Source: Mucilaginibacter sp. L294
Lineage (GTDB): Bacteria > Bacteroidota > Bacteroidia > Sphingobacteriales > Sphingobacteriaceae
DNA length: 61,415 bases
Direction: 5' to 3'
NCBI RefSeq assembly: GCF_001636615.1
Contig: NZ_LGEK01000021.1
Location: 1-61,415, forward strand
The notes under the pieces were generated by a model that saw only the letters and a list, made by a program, of their open reading frames with translations, was not told the DNA's origin and did no database searches. The translations under genes and the position numbers were made by a program. Below are positions 40,105-47,886 of the stretch, one piece after another (the first letter of the stretch is position 1; every line of letters begins with the position of its first letter).

Positions 40105-41907
40105 ATGGACAGCACAGCGCAAACAATCAATCCTTTTGATAATATTGGTATCGCCTTTTCTGGCGGCGGTTTCCGGGCGGCATCTTTTGCCCTGGGAACG
40201 CTGAGTTACTTGAACCACCTGGGTCTTGACCGGCAGATCAGTTTTAGTTCTTCTGCTTCGGGCGGGACGATCACCAATTTATTGTATACGGCTTACCGGC
40301 ATGAGGGGAAGGGGTTTGATGAATTTTACCGGAAACTGGAAAGTTCTTTGAACGGCTCGGTTGTGCTGGAAAAGGCTTTGGATAACTTGAATAACGCCTC
40401 AGTCTGGCCGGATGGAGACCGGGGTAAGCAGCGGAACCTGATTAATGCCTTCGCGATGGCTTATGACGACCTGATATTTGAACACCGTGACTTAGGTGTT
40501 TACTGGCCGGATAAATCATCTGGTTACGAGGTTTGTTTTAATACGACGGAGTTTTACCGCGGGCTGAGTTTTCGTTTCCAAACCAGTGGGAAAAAAGATA
40601 ATTTCCAGGTGATCGGGAATAACTATCTCAAATTTGATGTCAAAAAGCTGGAAACGCTAAAGAAGATCAAATTGGGCGATGTACTGGCGTCCTCATCGTG
40701 TTTCCCGATCGGCTTTGAGCCGATCGTTTACCCGCGGGATTTTAGCCATTCTGCACTCAGCAGCGAGGAGCTTAGTGCGGCCATGCAGTATGAGAATTAT
40801 AAAGAGGAGATACACCATTTGTCTGATGCGGATGACAACTTAAAGTCTTTTGGCCTGATGGACGGTGGCGTGACCGATAACCAAGGGTTGAAAAGTGTGA
40901 TGTTGGCTGACCAGAAAAGGCAAAAGCGTGCAAAGCCCGATCCCTTCGATTTGATCATCGTAACGGACGTGGCCAGTTATTTTATGGACAGTTATGTCGT
41001 GCCGGAGACAAGGGAAACACCGGCCGCCCTGAAGAATACGATCAATAGCGGGATCAGCGGTATACAAAAAGTAATCAGCAAGATCAATATGGTGGAATAC
41101 AGCTTGCTGTTATCGTCTGTAGCGTTGCTGGTGCTTTACGCAATTTTCTATTTGATCTGGACTTTGGCTTTGGGTTGCAGTCTAGGCACTTTATTCCTGG
41201 TAGTGTTTGGGGTCAGGCAGGTAGCTTTTGTTCACAGCGCGTTCAATCTCATCAGCCGGTTTAACCCGTTGAACCTGCTCAATAGCGTATTTGACACGAG
41301 CGCCGTCCTGCCACAAAGAATCATTCAAAAACTCCTGGATTTCCTGACAAACGCCCGTTTTAATGTTTTAACACAAATGCTCCAGGCCCGTGCGACCTCC
41401 GTGCTGAGCATGGTATCGGATGTCAACTTGAAACAGGTCAGGCGCCTGATCTTTGAGATGTTCTATGACGCGGAATGCTGGGAAAACCGCCGGGTGCCCA
41501 ACTTTATCTATGAGCTGAGCAGCTACAACGCCACGACCCGCACTAACCGCCTGAACAGTGAACGCCGTCTGGGTTGGAAACCAACAGTAGAAGACAACGC
41601 GCTCTTGTTGGAGGGGCTTGAACGCATTAGCCCTGTCGCCGAAGAGGCCCGGGTCATGGGCACCACCCTATGGTTCAGCGAGCAGGAAGTGCAGGCCGGC
41701 AAGCTAAAAACGCTCATTGCGACCGGCCAGTTCACGACCTGCGTCAACCTGCTGGAGTATATTATTTCCCTCGAACGTAAGCAAGTAGTCTTTGATGAAA
41801 CCGGCAAAAAAAGACTGGGCGACCTGAAAACACAGATCGTCGGAGACCTGTCCGCCTTTAAAATAAACCCGTATTTTCTTTATGATCGTTCAACCTGTAA
41901 TCATTGA
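40105..41907 (+). CDS. Patatin-like phospholipase with membrane segments
   Basis: 600 aa. The N-terminal patatin fold has an oxyanion glycine loop GIAFSGGGFRAASFALGTL, a candidate nucleophile in FSSSASGGTITN (in place of the usual GxSxG) and the aspartate motif MDGGVTDNQG (Asp253). Two hydrophobic segments (about 330-385: SLLLSSVALLVLYAIFYLIW and GCSLGTLFLVVFGV) suggest membrane anchoring, followed by a 200-residue helical C-terminus. Likely a lipid acyl hydrolase. The standard promoter (TTG ... TATCTTTA) is at about 40050-40080. It overlaps the start region of the cold-shock gene. Confidence 0.88.
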   Translation: MDSTAQTINPFDNIGIAFSGGGFRAASFALGTLSYLNHLGLDRQISFSSSASGGTITNLLYTAYRHEGKGFDEFYRKLESSLNGSVVLEKALDNLNNASVWPDGDRGKQRNLINAFAMAYDDLIFEHRDLGVYWPDKSSGYEVCFNTTEFYRGLSFRFQTSGKKDNFQVIGNNYLKFDVKKLETLKKIKLGDVLASSSCFPIGFEPIVYPRDFSHSALSSEELSAAMQYENYKEEIHHLSDADDNLKSFGLMDGGVTDNQGLKSVMLADQKRQKRAKPDPFDLIIVTDVASYFMDSYVVPETRETPAALKNTINSGISGIQKVISKINMVEYSLLLSSVALLVLYAIFYLIWTLALGCSLGTLFLVVFGVRQVAFVHSAFNLISRFNPLNLLNSVFDTSAVLPQRIIQKLLDFLTNARFNVLTQMLQARATSVLSMVSDVNLKQVRRLIFEMFYDAECWENRRVPNFIYELSSYNATTRTNRLNSERRLGWKPTVEDNALLLEGLERISPVAEEARVMGTTLWFSEQEVQAGKLKTLIATGQFTTCVNLLEYIISLERKQVVFDETGKKRLGDLKTQIVGDLSAFKINPYFLYDRSTCNH

Positions 41908-41929
41908 TAAATCGTGGTATCTTCGCGGT

Positions 41930-42388
41930 ATGGGGAGATCTACTGAGACATTCAGCAAAAAAGAACGGGAAAAGAAAAAATCGATCAAGTTAAAAGACAA
42001 GAAGGAAAAGGCGGAAGACCGCAAGGCGAACGGCCAGAAAGGTAAATCACTGGACGAAATGATGGCCTATATTGATGAAAATGGCAACATTACTTCAACA
42101 CCGCCTGATCCCGCAAAACGAAAAAAGATCATTACCGAAAATATCCAGATCAGCATTCCGAAACAGGCGGAATTGACAGAACTGGAAAAGATCCGGACGG
42201 GCTCGGTATCCATGTTTAATACGGAGAAGGGTTTTGGGTTTATCAAAGACCACATCACGCAGGAAAGTATATTTGTACATGTCAATGGTCTAACGGAAGA
42301 GGTCAGGGAAAACGATAAGGTGACTTTTGAAACGGAACAGGGCCAGAAAGGCCTGAACGCGGTTAATGTAAAGAAAGTGATCAAGTAA
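41930..42388 (+). CDS. Cold-shock-domain protein with basic N-terminus
   Basis: 152 aa from the ATG at 41930. Residues 1-45 are mostly Lys/Arg/Glu (ETFSKKEREKKKSIKLKDKK). The C-terminal cold-shock domain has GSVSMFNTEKGFGFIKDHITQESIFVHVNGL with RNP1 KGFGFI and RNP2 IFVHV. Binds single-stranded RNA or DNA. Close to the patatin gene (22 bp after its stop), so co-transcribed. The long basic tail is typical of Bacteroidota relatives. Confidence 0.9.
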   Translation: MGRSTETFSKKEREKKKSIKLKDKKEKAEDRKANGQKGKSLDEMMAYIDENGNITSTPPDPAKRKKIITENIQISIPKQAELTELEKIRTGSVSMFNTEKGFGFIKDHITQESIFVHVNGLTEEVRENDKVTFETEQGQKGLNAVNVKKVIK

Positions 42389-42452
42389 TGGCGATAAACT
42401 AAAAAAAAGCAATCCACGTAAACTATGTGGCCATTGTGATGTTAATGGATGC

Positions 42453-42836
42453 ATGCAAAACGAAACGATCAAAACGAAGTACAACGATATTGAATTGAGT
42501 GAGTTCAGGGAATTGATCATTGGAAAGATCAAAGCGGCCCGGGAAGAGCTGCTTACCCTGACTTCTTCATTGATGGATAACAATGCCAACGGCGCGGATG
42601 ATACGGCCGGGAAAACACTCGAAGACGGTTCTGCTGCATTGGAAAAGGAATCTGTCAACCAACTGGCCGCACGCCAGAAAAAGTTCATTGAACAACTTGA
42701 AGCGGCGATCAGGCGCATCGAAAATAAAACTTACGGCATCTGCCGCGAAACCGGCAAACTGATCCAAAAAGAACGTTTGCTGGCGGTACCGCATACGACG
42801 TTAAGCATGGAGGCGAAGTTGAAACAAGCCAGTTGA
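42453..42836 (+). CDS. TraR/DksA family protein without a full zinc finger
   Basis: 127 aa. The helical hairpin (ELSEFRELIIGKIKAAREELLTLTSSL) and RQKKFIEQLEAAIRRIENKTYGICRETGKLIQKERLLAVPHTTLSMEAK are DksA-like. Only one of the four zinc cysteines remains (GIC), as in other Bacteroidota members. It may bind RNA polymerase through the secondary channel. Third in the run patatin, cold-shock, DksA-like. Confidence 0.88.
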   Translation: MQNETIKTKYNDIELSEFRELIIGKIKAAREELLTLTSSLMDNNANGADDTAGKTLEDGSAALEKESVNQLAARQKKFIEQLEAAIRRIENKTYGICRETGKLIQKERLLAVPHTTLSMEAKLKQAS

Positions 42837-42882
42837 ATTTTTAGTTGATGTATCCATAGTAATTACCATTTTTGCAGCTGCT

Positions 42883-43119
42883 ATGGAACGTCAGTATACC
42901 GTACTTGATTTTAATGTGATGCCGATTAACGAGCAGGCGGATATCGCGATCACCGGCAATTTTCTGGGTGACCGCAGGGAGGGCAAGCTGATCGTGCAGC
43001 TGCACCGCCTGGATAATTTTTACGTATAGGTCTTTTATGATCCGCTGAAAAACGAGATCGTCCGGTATGAGGGTTTTACGAATACGAACCGGCTGGCGCC
43101 TTATATCAAGCTTAGTTAA
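42883..43119 (+). pseudogene. Small gene with an in-frame TAG
   Basis: ATG 42883 to TAA 43119, 78 sense codons interrupted by TAG at 43027-43029. Both halves look coding: MERQYTVLDFNVMPINEQAD, LHRLDNFYV, then VFYDPLKNEIVRYEGF, LAPYIKLS. A single change from GAG or AAG to TAG would explain it. It lies 46 bp after the DksA-like gene and its 3' end overlaps the convergent nuclease gene by 8 bp. Alternatively only the first 48 residues are made. Confidence 0.6.
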
Positions 43120-43900
43120 ATATCGCTTTCGGGTCATACCCGAGTTTGGCGACCAGTTCCGGGTAGCTGATCATCCGCTGTTCAAGCAGGCTTCTTTTCT
43201 CGCCGGGATCATTCGGCATCCAGTAGCAAAGGACAATATCACCTCCGATGTTATGGTCTTTATATTGGATGATCTTGTAATAATGGCTGGGTACAGTCGC
43301 GGTCAGTTTCACTGAAGTATAAGTTTGTTTGCTGCCAAAGGTGCCACACCAGATCTTCACACTATCCGTTAAAGCTTCGCCCCGATAACCCGTAAGTTTA
43401 CGACAAAACTCCTCGGTCGCCAGTTCCGTACCAATGTTCTGTCCCTGGTATTCCATGCCCGCGTTAAATGTATAGGTATCGGAAAGGATGGCGGCATCTG
43501 CCGACCAGGCCATCAGGATCCAGGCCTGGCAATGGCCTTTGGCGATCATATCCGTACTGTTCTTATTCGCATATTGGTAAAGCTTTGTTTCATTAACCTG
43601 CCCGTCGGTCGCATGCCAGGCTGCGTAGATACCCGTACGTGGCAGATCTAAAGCTTCTTGTTCCAGCCTGTGCGCTTTGGTGTAAACGTAATAGGTGAGG
43701 AGCGGCCTGTGCGCGGCAGTATCTGCGATGGACTTATAATAAGGGTTGACCCAAAGTTTGCATCCCGCGCAGAGATCTGATTTCTGCGTCGGATATTTTT
43801 TATAAAGCGCTTTGACATAAGCGGCATTGATCTCTTGCGCTGAAAGGTTTCCCGTAAGAGCGTAAAATATGATCAGGAAGGTAATAAGTAGTTTAGGCAT
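43112..43900 (-). CDS. Secreted DNA/RNA non-specific endonuclease-like protein
   Basis: 262 aa from the ATG at 43900. A TTG two codons earlier is less likely. Signal peptide (MPKLLITFLIIFYALTGNLSAQ). The region MIAKGHCQAWILMAWSADAAILSDTYTFNAGMEYQGQNIGTELATEEFCRKL matches the beta-beta-alpha-metal nuclease (NUC) pattern: RGH, a conserved Asn for metal, and a terminal N-W/E-x-R. KGHC replaces DRGH, so activity needs testing. LCYWMPND follows. Secreted to the periplasm or outside. Confidence 0.72.
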   Translation of the reverse strand: MPKLLITFLIIFYALTGNLSAQEINAAYVKALYKKYPTQKSDLCAGCKLWVNPYYKSIADTAAHRPLLTYYVYTKAHRLEQEALDLPRTGIYAAWHATDGQVNETKLYQYANKNSTDMIAKGHCQAWILMAWSADAAILSDTYTFNAGMEYQGQNIGTELATEEFCRKLTGYRGEALTDSVKIWCGTFGSKQTYTSVKLTATVPSHYYKIIQYKDHNIGGDIVLCYWMPNDPGEKRSLLEQRMISYPELVAKLGYDPKAIFN

Positions 43901-43903
43901 GAT

Positions 43904-43950
43904 CAAATATAATCATTGGCGGGGAAAGGGGGTTTACGGTTTTCCGTAAA
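43904..43950 (-). promoter_or_regulatory. Promoter and inverted repeat of the nuclease-like gene
   Basis: Minus strand TATATTTG (43911-43904), a perfect -7 box just 3 nt before the ATG. TTTACGG (43933-43939) pairs with CCGTAAA (43944-43950), a 7-bp dyad at the -33 region, possibly an operator. No TTTG box is seen at -33. Confidence 0.55.
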
Positions 43951-44066
43951 GAGTCCGGTTTTTTGTTTTTTTTCTTTAAAGTAAAAACGTTTACTGGAAG
44001 ACTTGTTTAGATTTTATAGGCTCGTATTACGCATGGAATAGACTAAGCGTGCCGCCAGATAAAAGA

Positions 44067-44093
44067 AAAGCCTCGGTGTTCAACCGAAGCTTT
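44067..44093 (-). terminator. Hairpin terminator after the 44111-44573 gene pair
   Basis: AAGCCTCGGT with ACCGAAGCTT (one G-T pair) around GTTCA. The outer AGATAAA/TTTATCT extends the stem. On the minus strand TTCTTTTAT follows. Confidence 0.6.
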
Positions 44094-44110
44094 ATCTTAT
44101 TATATATAGA

Positions 44111-44248
44111 TCAGGCAAATCTGCCTGGGAAGTGCGTATAGGCATAATGGATCTCTTTTAATGTCGGTGACAGCCTGTTGAAAAAGAGGTTAATGACCTG
44201 GCATGTAGCTTTTTTAGTTCTACTGGTTTTTTTGTATACGATTTTCAT
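44111..44248 (-). CDS. Small basic hypothetical protein (45 aa)
   Basis: ATG at 44248, TGA at 44111. MKIVYKKTSRTKKATCQVIN, then LFFNRLSPTLKEIHYAYTHF. Basic with one cysteine. It starts 1 bp after the preceding stop (TGATATG), indicating coupling. A terminator lies directly downstream, which supports it as the true last gene. Confidence 0.55.
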   Translation of the reverse strand: MKIVYKKTSRTKKATCQVINLFFNRLSPTLKEIHYAYTHFPGRFA

Positions 44249-44249
44249 A

Positions 44250-44573
44250 TCAGGAGGCATTTGCAAGTACATACATGGTGTCCGTTTGTTTCTCCGGTTT
44301 TAACGTTAGTGTCTTTTGTTCTTCGTCGATCCTGCGGTATTTTTCCTTCAGCTTACTGAGCATCTCAAAGCTGAAGGCATCGGCCAGTGGCATATGAAGG
44401 TCACCCACGCTTTTATCATGAAGAACAAGGTTGGTGGCCGGAACCCGTTGGTTTTCGTGGTTGATATGCGTTAAACCAGTTACTTCATCGGTGTCAAAGA
44501 TCACGAAAGTATCGATCTGTTTGCCTTCATGGTCAGTAAAGATCACAGAGGCGTTGGCTTTGAAATGTGTCAT
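44250..44573 (-). CDS. Hypothetical protein, 107 aa
   Basis: ATG 44573. MTHFKANASVIFTDHEGKQIDTFVIFDTDEVTGLTHINHENQRVPATNLVLHDKSVGDLHMPLADAFSFEMLSKLKEKY. An OB- or SH3-like beta-barrel start, then a helix. No known family recognised. Two-gene operon with the 45-aa gene. Confidence 0.7.
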   Translation of the reverse strand: MTHFKANASVIFTDHEGKQIDTFVIFDTDEVTGLTHINHENQRVPATNLVLHDKSVGDLHMPLADAFSFEMLSKLKEKYRRIDEEQKTLTLKPEKQTDTMYVLANAS

Positions 44574-44595
44574 CGATATTCTCTTCCCTAAAAGC

Positions 44596-44706
44596 ATGCC
44601 AATGCAAAAATATGCGCCGATAGAGGCTTTAAACCGGGTTATTGTAGTCTATTTTGTACATCTGGGATGGGATCAGTTTCCATACGATGATTTGAATGAT
44701 GCTTAA
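44596..44706 (+). CDS. Possible short ORF (36 aa) in a 341-bp gap
   Basis: Between 44573 and 44915 the only ORF I see starts at ATG 44596. It encodes MPMQKYAPIEALNRVIVVYFVHLGWDQFP and YDDLNDA. It has no clear ribosome-binding site. The rest of the gap (44707-44914) is AT-rich and holds nothing I can name. Confidence 0.25.
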   Translation: MPMQKYAPIEALNRVIVVYFVHLGWDQFPYDDLNDA

Positions 44707-44914
44707 AATACGATAACGCTCGTCATTGGTTTTGTACTTCGACTAAATTTGATCAGTTTAATCATTTCGTCCGTGGCTTTTTTTGTGTGAGTAGAACGTG
44801 GTAAATTGATTAGTCGATCATTCCAGGGCGCTTGTGCAAATAAACATCATTAAATATGGCTCACAATTATTGTAACAATTCATGGTGACTGATATCTGAA
44901 TAAAAACTAATGCC

Positions 44915-45091
44915 ATGGACATACTTAAATCAGACGACTTCGTAACACATGAACGATTGACGCTTTTTATTAATGAGAACCATATCAAACGTGAAGACAT
45001 CTTGGTGATCACCCAAGGCCCCGGGTCATTTACCCTCTTCTTCTTTGGCGATCCGGCGATAAAGGAAATAACACATGGGTTGTTCTCTTAA
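44915..45091 (+). CDS. Small hypothetical protein (58 aa)
   Basis: ATG 44915, TAA 45089-45091. MDILKSDDFVTHERLTLFINENHIKREDILVITQGPGSFTLFFFGDPAIKEITHGLFS. It is mixed alpha/beta. The repeating pattern of a charged helix then a beta pair with ILVITQGPGSFTLFF is protein-like. It resembles no family I know. Confidence 0.55.
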   Translation: MDILKSDDFVTHERLTLFINENHIKREDILVITQGPGSFTLFFFGDPAIKEITHGLFS

Positions 45092-45176
45092 TAGTCGACC
45101 AAGTAAAGTGCTGCTAAGCTTTAAAAGCTACCGACTGAAATGGCCTTAATTAAGAGAGCCGTTCAATAAAGTCATC

Positions 45177-45275
45177 ATGCATTTGGCCGCACCTGTAGTT
45201 GATGGGGCAGGTCCGCCGCGCAGTAATAATAACAATGTTTATGTGATGGATGACAGTTATTATGAAATGTTATAA
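45177..45275 (+). CDS. Possible short ORF (32 aa)
   Basis: ATG 45177, TAA 45275. MHLAAPVVDGAGPPRSNNNN, then VYVMDDSYYEML. Low-complexity start, acidic aromatic end. It could be a chance frame; the 178-bp gap otherwise holds nothing obvious. Confidence 0.2.
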   Translation: MHLAAPVVDGAGPPRSNNNNVYVMDDSYYEML

Positions 45276-45587
45276 CAGGTGAGAACTGGAGTTACCAGCT
45301 CTCGATGTGGCTTTGGACTTAAGCATTTTTCTAACAGGATCATATTTGGGTATTGTAATTACAAAATCGAAAATTACAGCAGGTTGTGTTTCGAGTGCTT
45401 TGCACACGGCAATGATATTGCTAACGGAAGTGTTGCCATTTCCTCGTAATATTCTGTATACCTGACTATAACTAAACCTTGTGCGATCCTGAATATCCTC
45501 CAAAGTTATTCCAGTTTTATTTGAAATTGCCCAAAGTTTATCACGAATGATTTTCAAAGACTCTTTATCAATATACTGGTTGGGCAT
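45270..45587 (-). CDS. XRE-type helix-turn-helix regulator
   Basis: 105 aa. The HTH KLWAISNKTGITLEDIQDRTRFSYSQVYRILRGNGNTSVSNIIAVCKALE (residues 18-67) is a five-helix lambda-repressor fold. A short basic tail follows (RKMLKSKATSRAGNSS). The palindrome CCAAATTTGG at 45625-45634, 38 nt upstream, is the likely operator, which would also lie across the divergent promoter toward the IS110 gene. Confidence 0.85.
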   Translation of the reverse strand: MPNQYIDKESLKIIRDKLWAISNKTGITLEDIQDRTRFSYSQVYRILRGNGNTSVSNIIAVCKALETQPAVIFDFVITIPKYDPVRKMLKSKATSRAGNSSSHLL

Positions 45588-45624
45588 CAGACAAAAAGAA
45601 ATTAAAAACTTAACTTTTATTATA

Positions 45625-45662
45625 CCAAATTTGGCATATTAAATATCTATGCTGTATATTTG
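45625..45662 (+). promoter_or_regulatory. Palindrome CCAAATTTGG overlapping a promoter toward the IS110 gene
   Basis: CCAAATTTGG (45625-45634) contains the TTTG of a plus-strand promoter (45630-45633) with TATATTTG at 45655-45662, spacing 21 nt. The transposase starts 52 nt downstream. An XRE regulator is divergently encoded. It may therefore control both its own gene and the transposase. Confidence 0.5.
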
Positions 45663-45713
45663 AACATACGCACTTAGTTAAGCTTGAAATTGAGCGTTAG
45701 TTTCTGATAGATA

Positions 45714-46805
45714 ATGATGACAGAAATTATGAAACCAAAACGAAAGAAGTATAAGTTTTTTATTGGGATCGATATTTCCAGGAATGAGCTTGATTTTGCC
45801 GTTATGGAAAATAAAATATTGCTTTTTCATAAGGAAATTGAAAATAAACGTGACGCGATCACCTCCTTTGTTAAAGAGCTAAAGGAAGTCCCCGGCTTCA
45901 AGATGCCTCATGCTTTATTTTGTATGGAGGATACCGGTTTTTATTCCAATCATTTATTGGTTAGCCTGAAAAAAGCCCGCGCGAATATAGTGTTGGAGAA
46001 TGCCGTGCGGATCAAAAATTCCATGGGCTTGATCCGGGGCAAGTATGACAAGATAGATGCGATCCGCATTGCGCAGTTTGCACAAAAAAATAAAGATGAG
46101 GTGCGATTATGGGTTCCGGTACGACCGGTTATGGCTCAACTGAGGATGCTGAGTACTTTGCGGGACAGGTTGTTAAATATAAAAAATATCTTAAAAACAG
46201 CCCTTGATGAACAGGAAAGTTTTATGCCGAAAGACCTTCAATTGTTAACGACTAAATGTTGTCAAAGCAGTCTGGAAGCCGTTTTCTTGGACTTGCACAG
46301 GATCAATTCGAAGATCGGGTTACTCATGGAAAGTGATGAACATTTACAAATGTTGATCAGATTGATCACATCGGTGCCCGCTGTCGGTAAAGTGACTGCG
46401 ACACAGATCATCATTTGTACAAATGAATTTCGTGATATCAGTGATCCCAGGAAATTTGCCTGTTACGCTGGGGTTGCGCCATTTAAAAAGGAGTCCGGCA
46501 AGATTACGAGGCCCCCTCGGGTCTCTCATTTTGCCAATAAAAAGATGAAAGCCCTTTTACATATGTGCGCGATGGTCTCGCTTCAAAGAGGGGGAGAGCT
46601 GAAGCTTTATTTTGACCGGAAGGCGAAGTTTGAAGGAAAAGCAGGTATGTCTGTAATGAATGCGGTACGGAATAAATTGATCTTAAGAGTGTTCGCCTGC
46701 GTTAATCAACGCAGGCCATATCAAAAAAACTATCAACCCGCTACGGTCAATAAACAAATAGAAGAGGAACAAAAGGAAGGAGTTCCGGAAATCGTTGCCG
46801 TTTAA
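45714..46805 (+). CDS. IS110 family transposase
   Basis: 363 aa. The DEDD RuvC-like domain has FIGIDISRNEL (Asp20), MEDTG (Glu72), and GKYDKIDAIRIAQFA (Asp112, Asp115). The C-terminal Tnp20 domain has LITSVPAVGKVTATQI, CYAGVAPFKKESGK and PPRVSHFANKKMKALLHMCAM, where a serine near residue 270 is the expected nucleophile. It works with a bridge RNA from its own element. Whole coding region intact. The ends of the element could not be fixed; IS110 elements usually lack terminal inverted repeats. Two candidate structures lie downstream. Confidence 0.93.
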   Translation: MMTEIMKPKRKKYKFFIGIDISRNELDFAVMENKILLFHKEIENKRDAITSFVKELKEVPGFKMPHALFCMEDTGFYSNHLLVSLKKARANIVLENAVRIKNSMGLIRGKYDKIDAIRIAQFAQKNKDEVRLWVPVRPVMAQLRMLSTLRDRLLNIKNILKTALDEQESFMPKDLQLLTTKCCQSSLEAVFLDLHRINSKIGLLMESDEHLQMLIRLITSVPAVGKVTATQIIICTNEFRDISDPRKFACYAGVAPFKKESGKITRPPRVSHFANKKMKALLHMCAMVSLQRGGELKLYFDRKAKFEGKAGMSVMNAVRNKLILRVFACVNQRRPYQKNYQPATVNKQIEEEQKEGVPEIVAV

Positions 46806-46831
46806 GCAGATGCCGAGAAGCAAATATAAAG

Positions 46832-46894
46832 AAACAGCAGGATTACTACAATCTATAGGTCTTTCCTAGTGTGGTGAATAAGTCCCTGCTGTTT
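46832..46894 (+). repeat. Structured repeat, copy A, downstream of IS110 transposase
   Basis: Arms AAACAGCAGG (46832-46841) and CCTGCTGTTT (46885-46894), 43-nt loop with TAGGTCTTTCCTA inside. About three quarters identical to copy B at 47056-47117, including ACTACAAT, TAGGTCTTTCCT and GTCCCTGCTGTT. The loop centres differ most. It lies in the 520-bp gene-free stretch 46806-47325. Confidence 0.75.
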
Positions 46895-47055
46895 GAGAGA
46901 CAAGATAAAAAAAATGGTTGGAAATGCGCAATAAAAAAAATAACGCGGGCGTTCATAAGCTGGTATATTGATCTACAGAGACTAAGGAGTGGCACAGGAC
47001 TTATAAAATGACGTCTTCCGTTAGATGCTGTATGAACGATAAAGTGACTTAAAAA

Positions 47056-47117
47056 AAACAGCAGGATCACTACAATTTGTAGGTCTTTCCTGATTCGATG
47101 GCTGAGTCCCTGCTGTT
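47056..47117 (+). repeat. Structured repeat, copy B
   Basis: Arms AAACAGCAGG (47056-47065) and CCTGCTGTT (47109-47117), same orientation as copy A, 224 bp downstream. The loop carries GTAGGTCTTTCCT. The rest of the gap to 47325 is AT-rich with nothing I can name. Confidence 0.75.
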
Positions 47118-47325
47118 CAATCAGGTAAAGATAAAAAACAGGCAGGAATGATGATCTTAGAGGGCAAATAAACTAGGGAAGAAACAAAGTTAATGACTTA
47201 CTCTGTGATGTAGTTGTTTGTGCTCTAAGACCATTGAACTTGAGGTCCTTATACATAGAGGAAAGAAACTTAACGGTAAACGAAGACATCGTTGGCCGTT
47301 ACCTTAAAAGCACCCGTTCGGCTAA

Positions 47326-47886
47326 TTAACCTTTACTAATTGACTGATCCTGGTACCGGATATAGAAGTACAGGCTAACGGAGATTAAGATATATACGAT
47401 AAGGTTAAAGATCGTGTGATGATCAGATAAATAAACACTGGTGCTACGGTGCCAATAAAGTGATAGTATCACAAAACGGGCCAGGTTAATGAGTTGTATA
47501 ACTATTAACCCAATACCCAAAAAGTATATCTTGATTTTTAGTACACCAGGGTATGTTAACACAAAGGCCGAGAAGAAGCACATTACGCCAAAGCCCAGGC
47601 AGTCATAGCCTACGTATATTATATTATGGCCTATAACCAGCATTTGGTCGGTATTTGTTTTAGTTTGGTAGCCAAGCAGGTTTAAAATAATGGCGCTGCT
47701 TTCAATTAATAAATACCTTAACCATGCAATAAAATTAAGATAGGTATCAAAAAAGGCGATATAAACCCCTCCGGGAGAACTTATGCTCAGGTAGCCCAGA
47801 TAAAAGCCATAAAGCAGGCCAAATAAGCACAAAAATTTGATAACAAATATTACAGCCGGGCTTAACTTTGATTTACCTGCTTTCAT
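47326..47886 (-). CDS. Exosortase family protein (XrtY-like)
   Basis: 186 aa, about six membrane helices. Catalytic residues of the exosortase/archaeosortase family are visible: Cys96 in YVGYDCLGFG, Arg137 in INLARFVIL and His156/157 in SDHHTIFN. It cleaves C-terminal sorting tails of proteins in the inner membrane. Its small size and place beside a Wzy-like protein fit the Sphingobacteria type (XrtY). No sorted protein is encoded in the window. It is the last gene of the polysaccharide operon and overlaps the GT2 gene by 14 bp. Confidence 0.87.
   Translation of the reverse strand: MKAGKSKLSPAVIFVIKFLCLFGLLYGFYLGYLSISSPGGVYIAFFDTYLNFIAWLRYLLIESSAIILNLLGYQTKTNTDQMLVIGHNIIYVGYDCLGFGVMCFFSAFVLTYPGVLKIKIYFLGIGLIVIQLINLARFVILSLYWHRSTSVYLSDHHTIFNLIVYILISVSLYFYIRYQDQSISKG

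Larger units (their letters stand above)
24323..47325. mobile_element. Putative integrative genomic island next to tRNA-Ser (right end not defined)
   Basis: The stretch begins after tRNA-Ser and opens with an IntDOT-like recombinase. It holds cargo typical of mobile elements: PRTRC genes, SSB, RadC relative, toxin module and many small unknown genes. It shares promoter motifs not seen outside, and ends before the exopolysaccharide operon. No relaxase, type IV secretion, ParB or replication gene is visible, so it is either partial or mobilised by other elements. I found no second copy of the tRNA 3' end by eye. The right limit could lie anywhere between about 44.6 and 47.3 kb. Confidence 0.6.

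Noticed and set aside
40105..41907. Patatin as a CBASS effector
   Set aside because: No cyclase, HORMA or other CBASS gene is near; the membrane spans and size differ from CapV.
42883..43119. TAG read as a sense codon in this organism
   Set aside because: TAG ends other genes normally here, e.g. the acetyltransferase at 60374-60898 and the zeta-like gene, so recoding is not supported.
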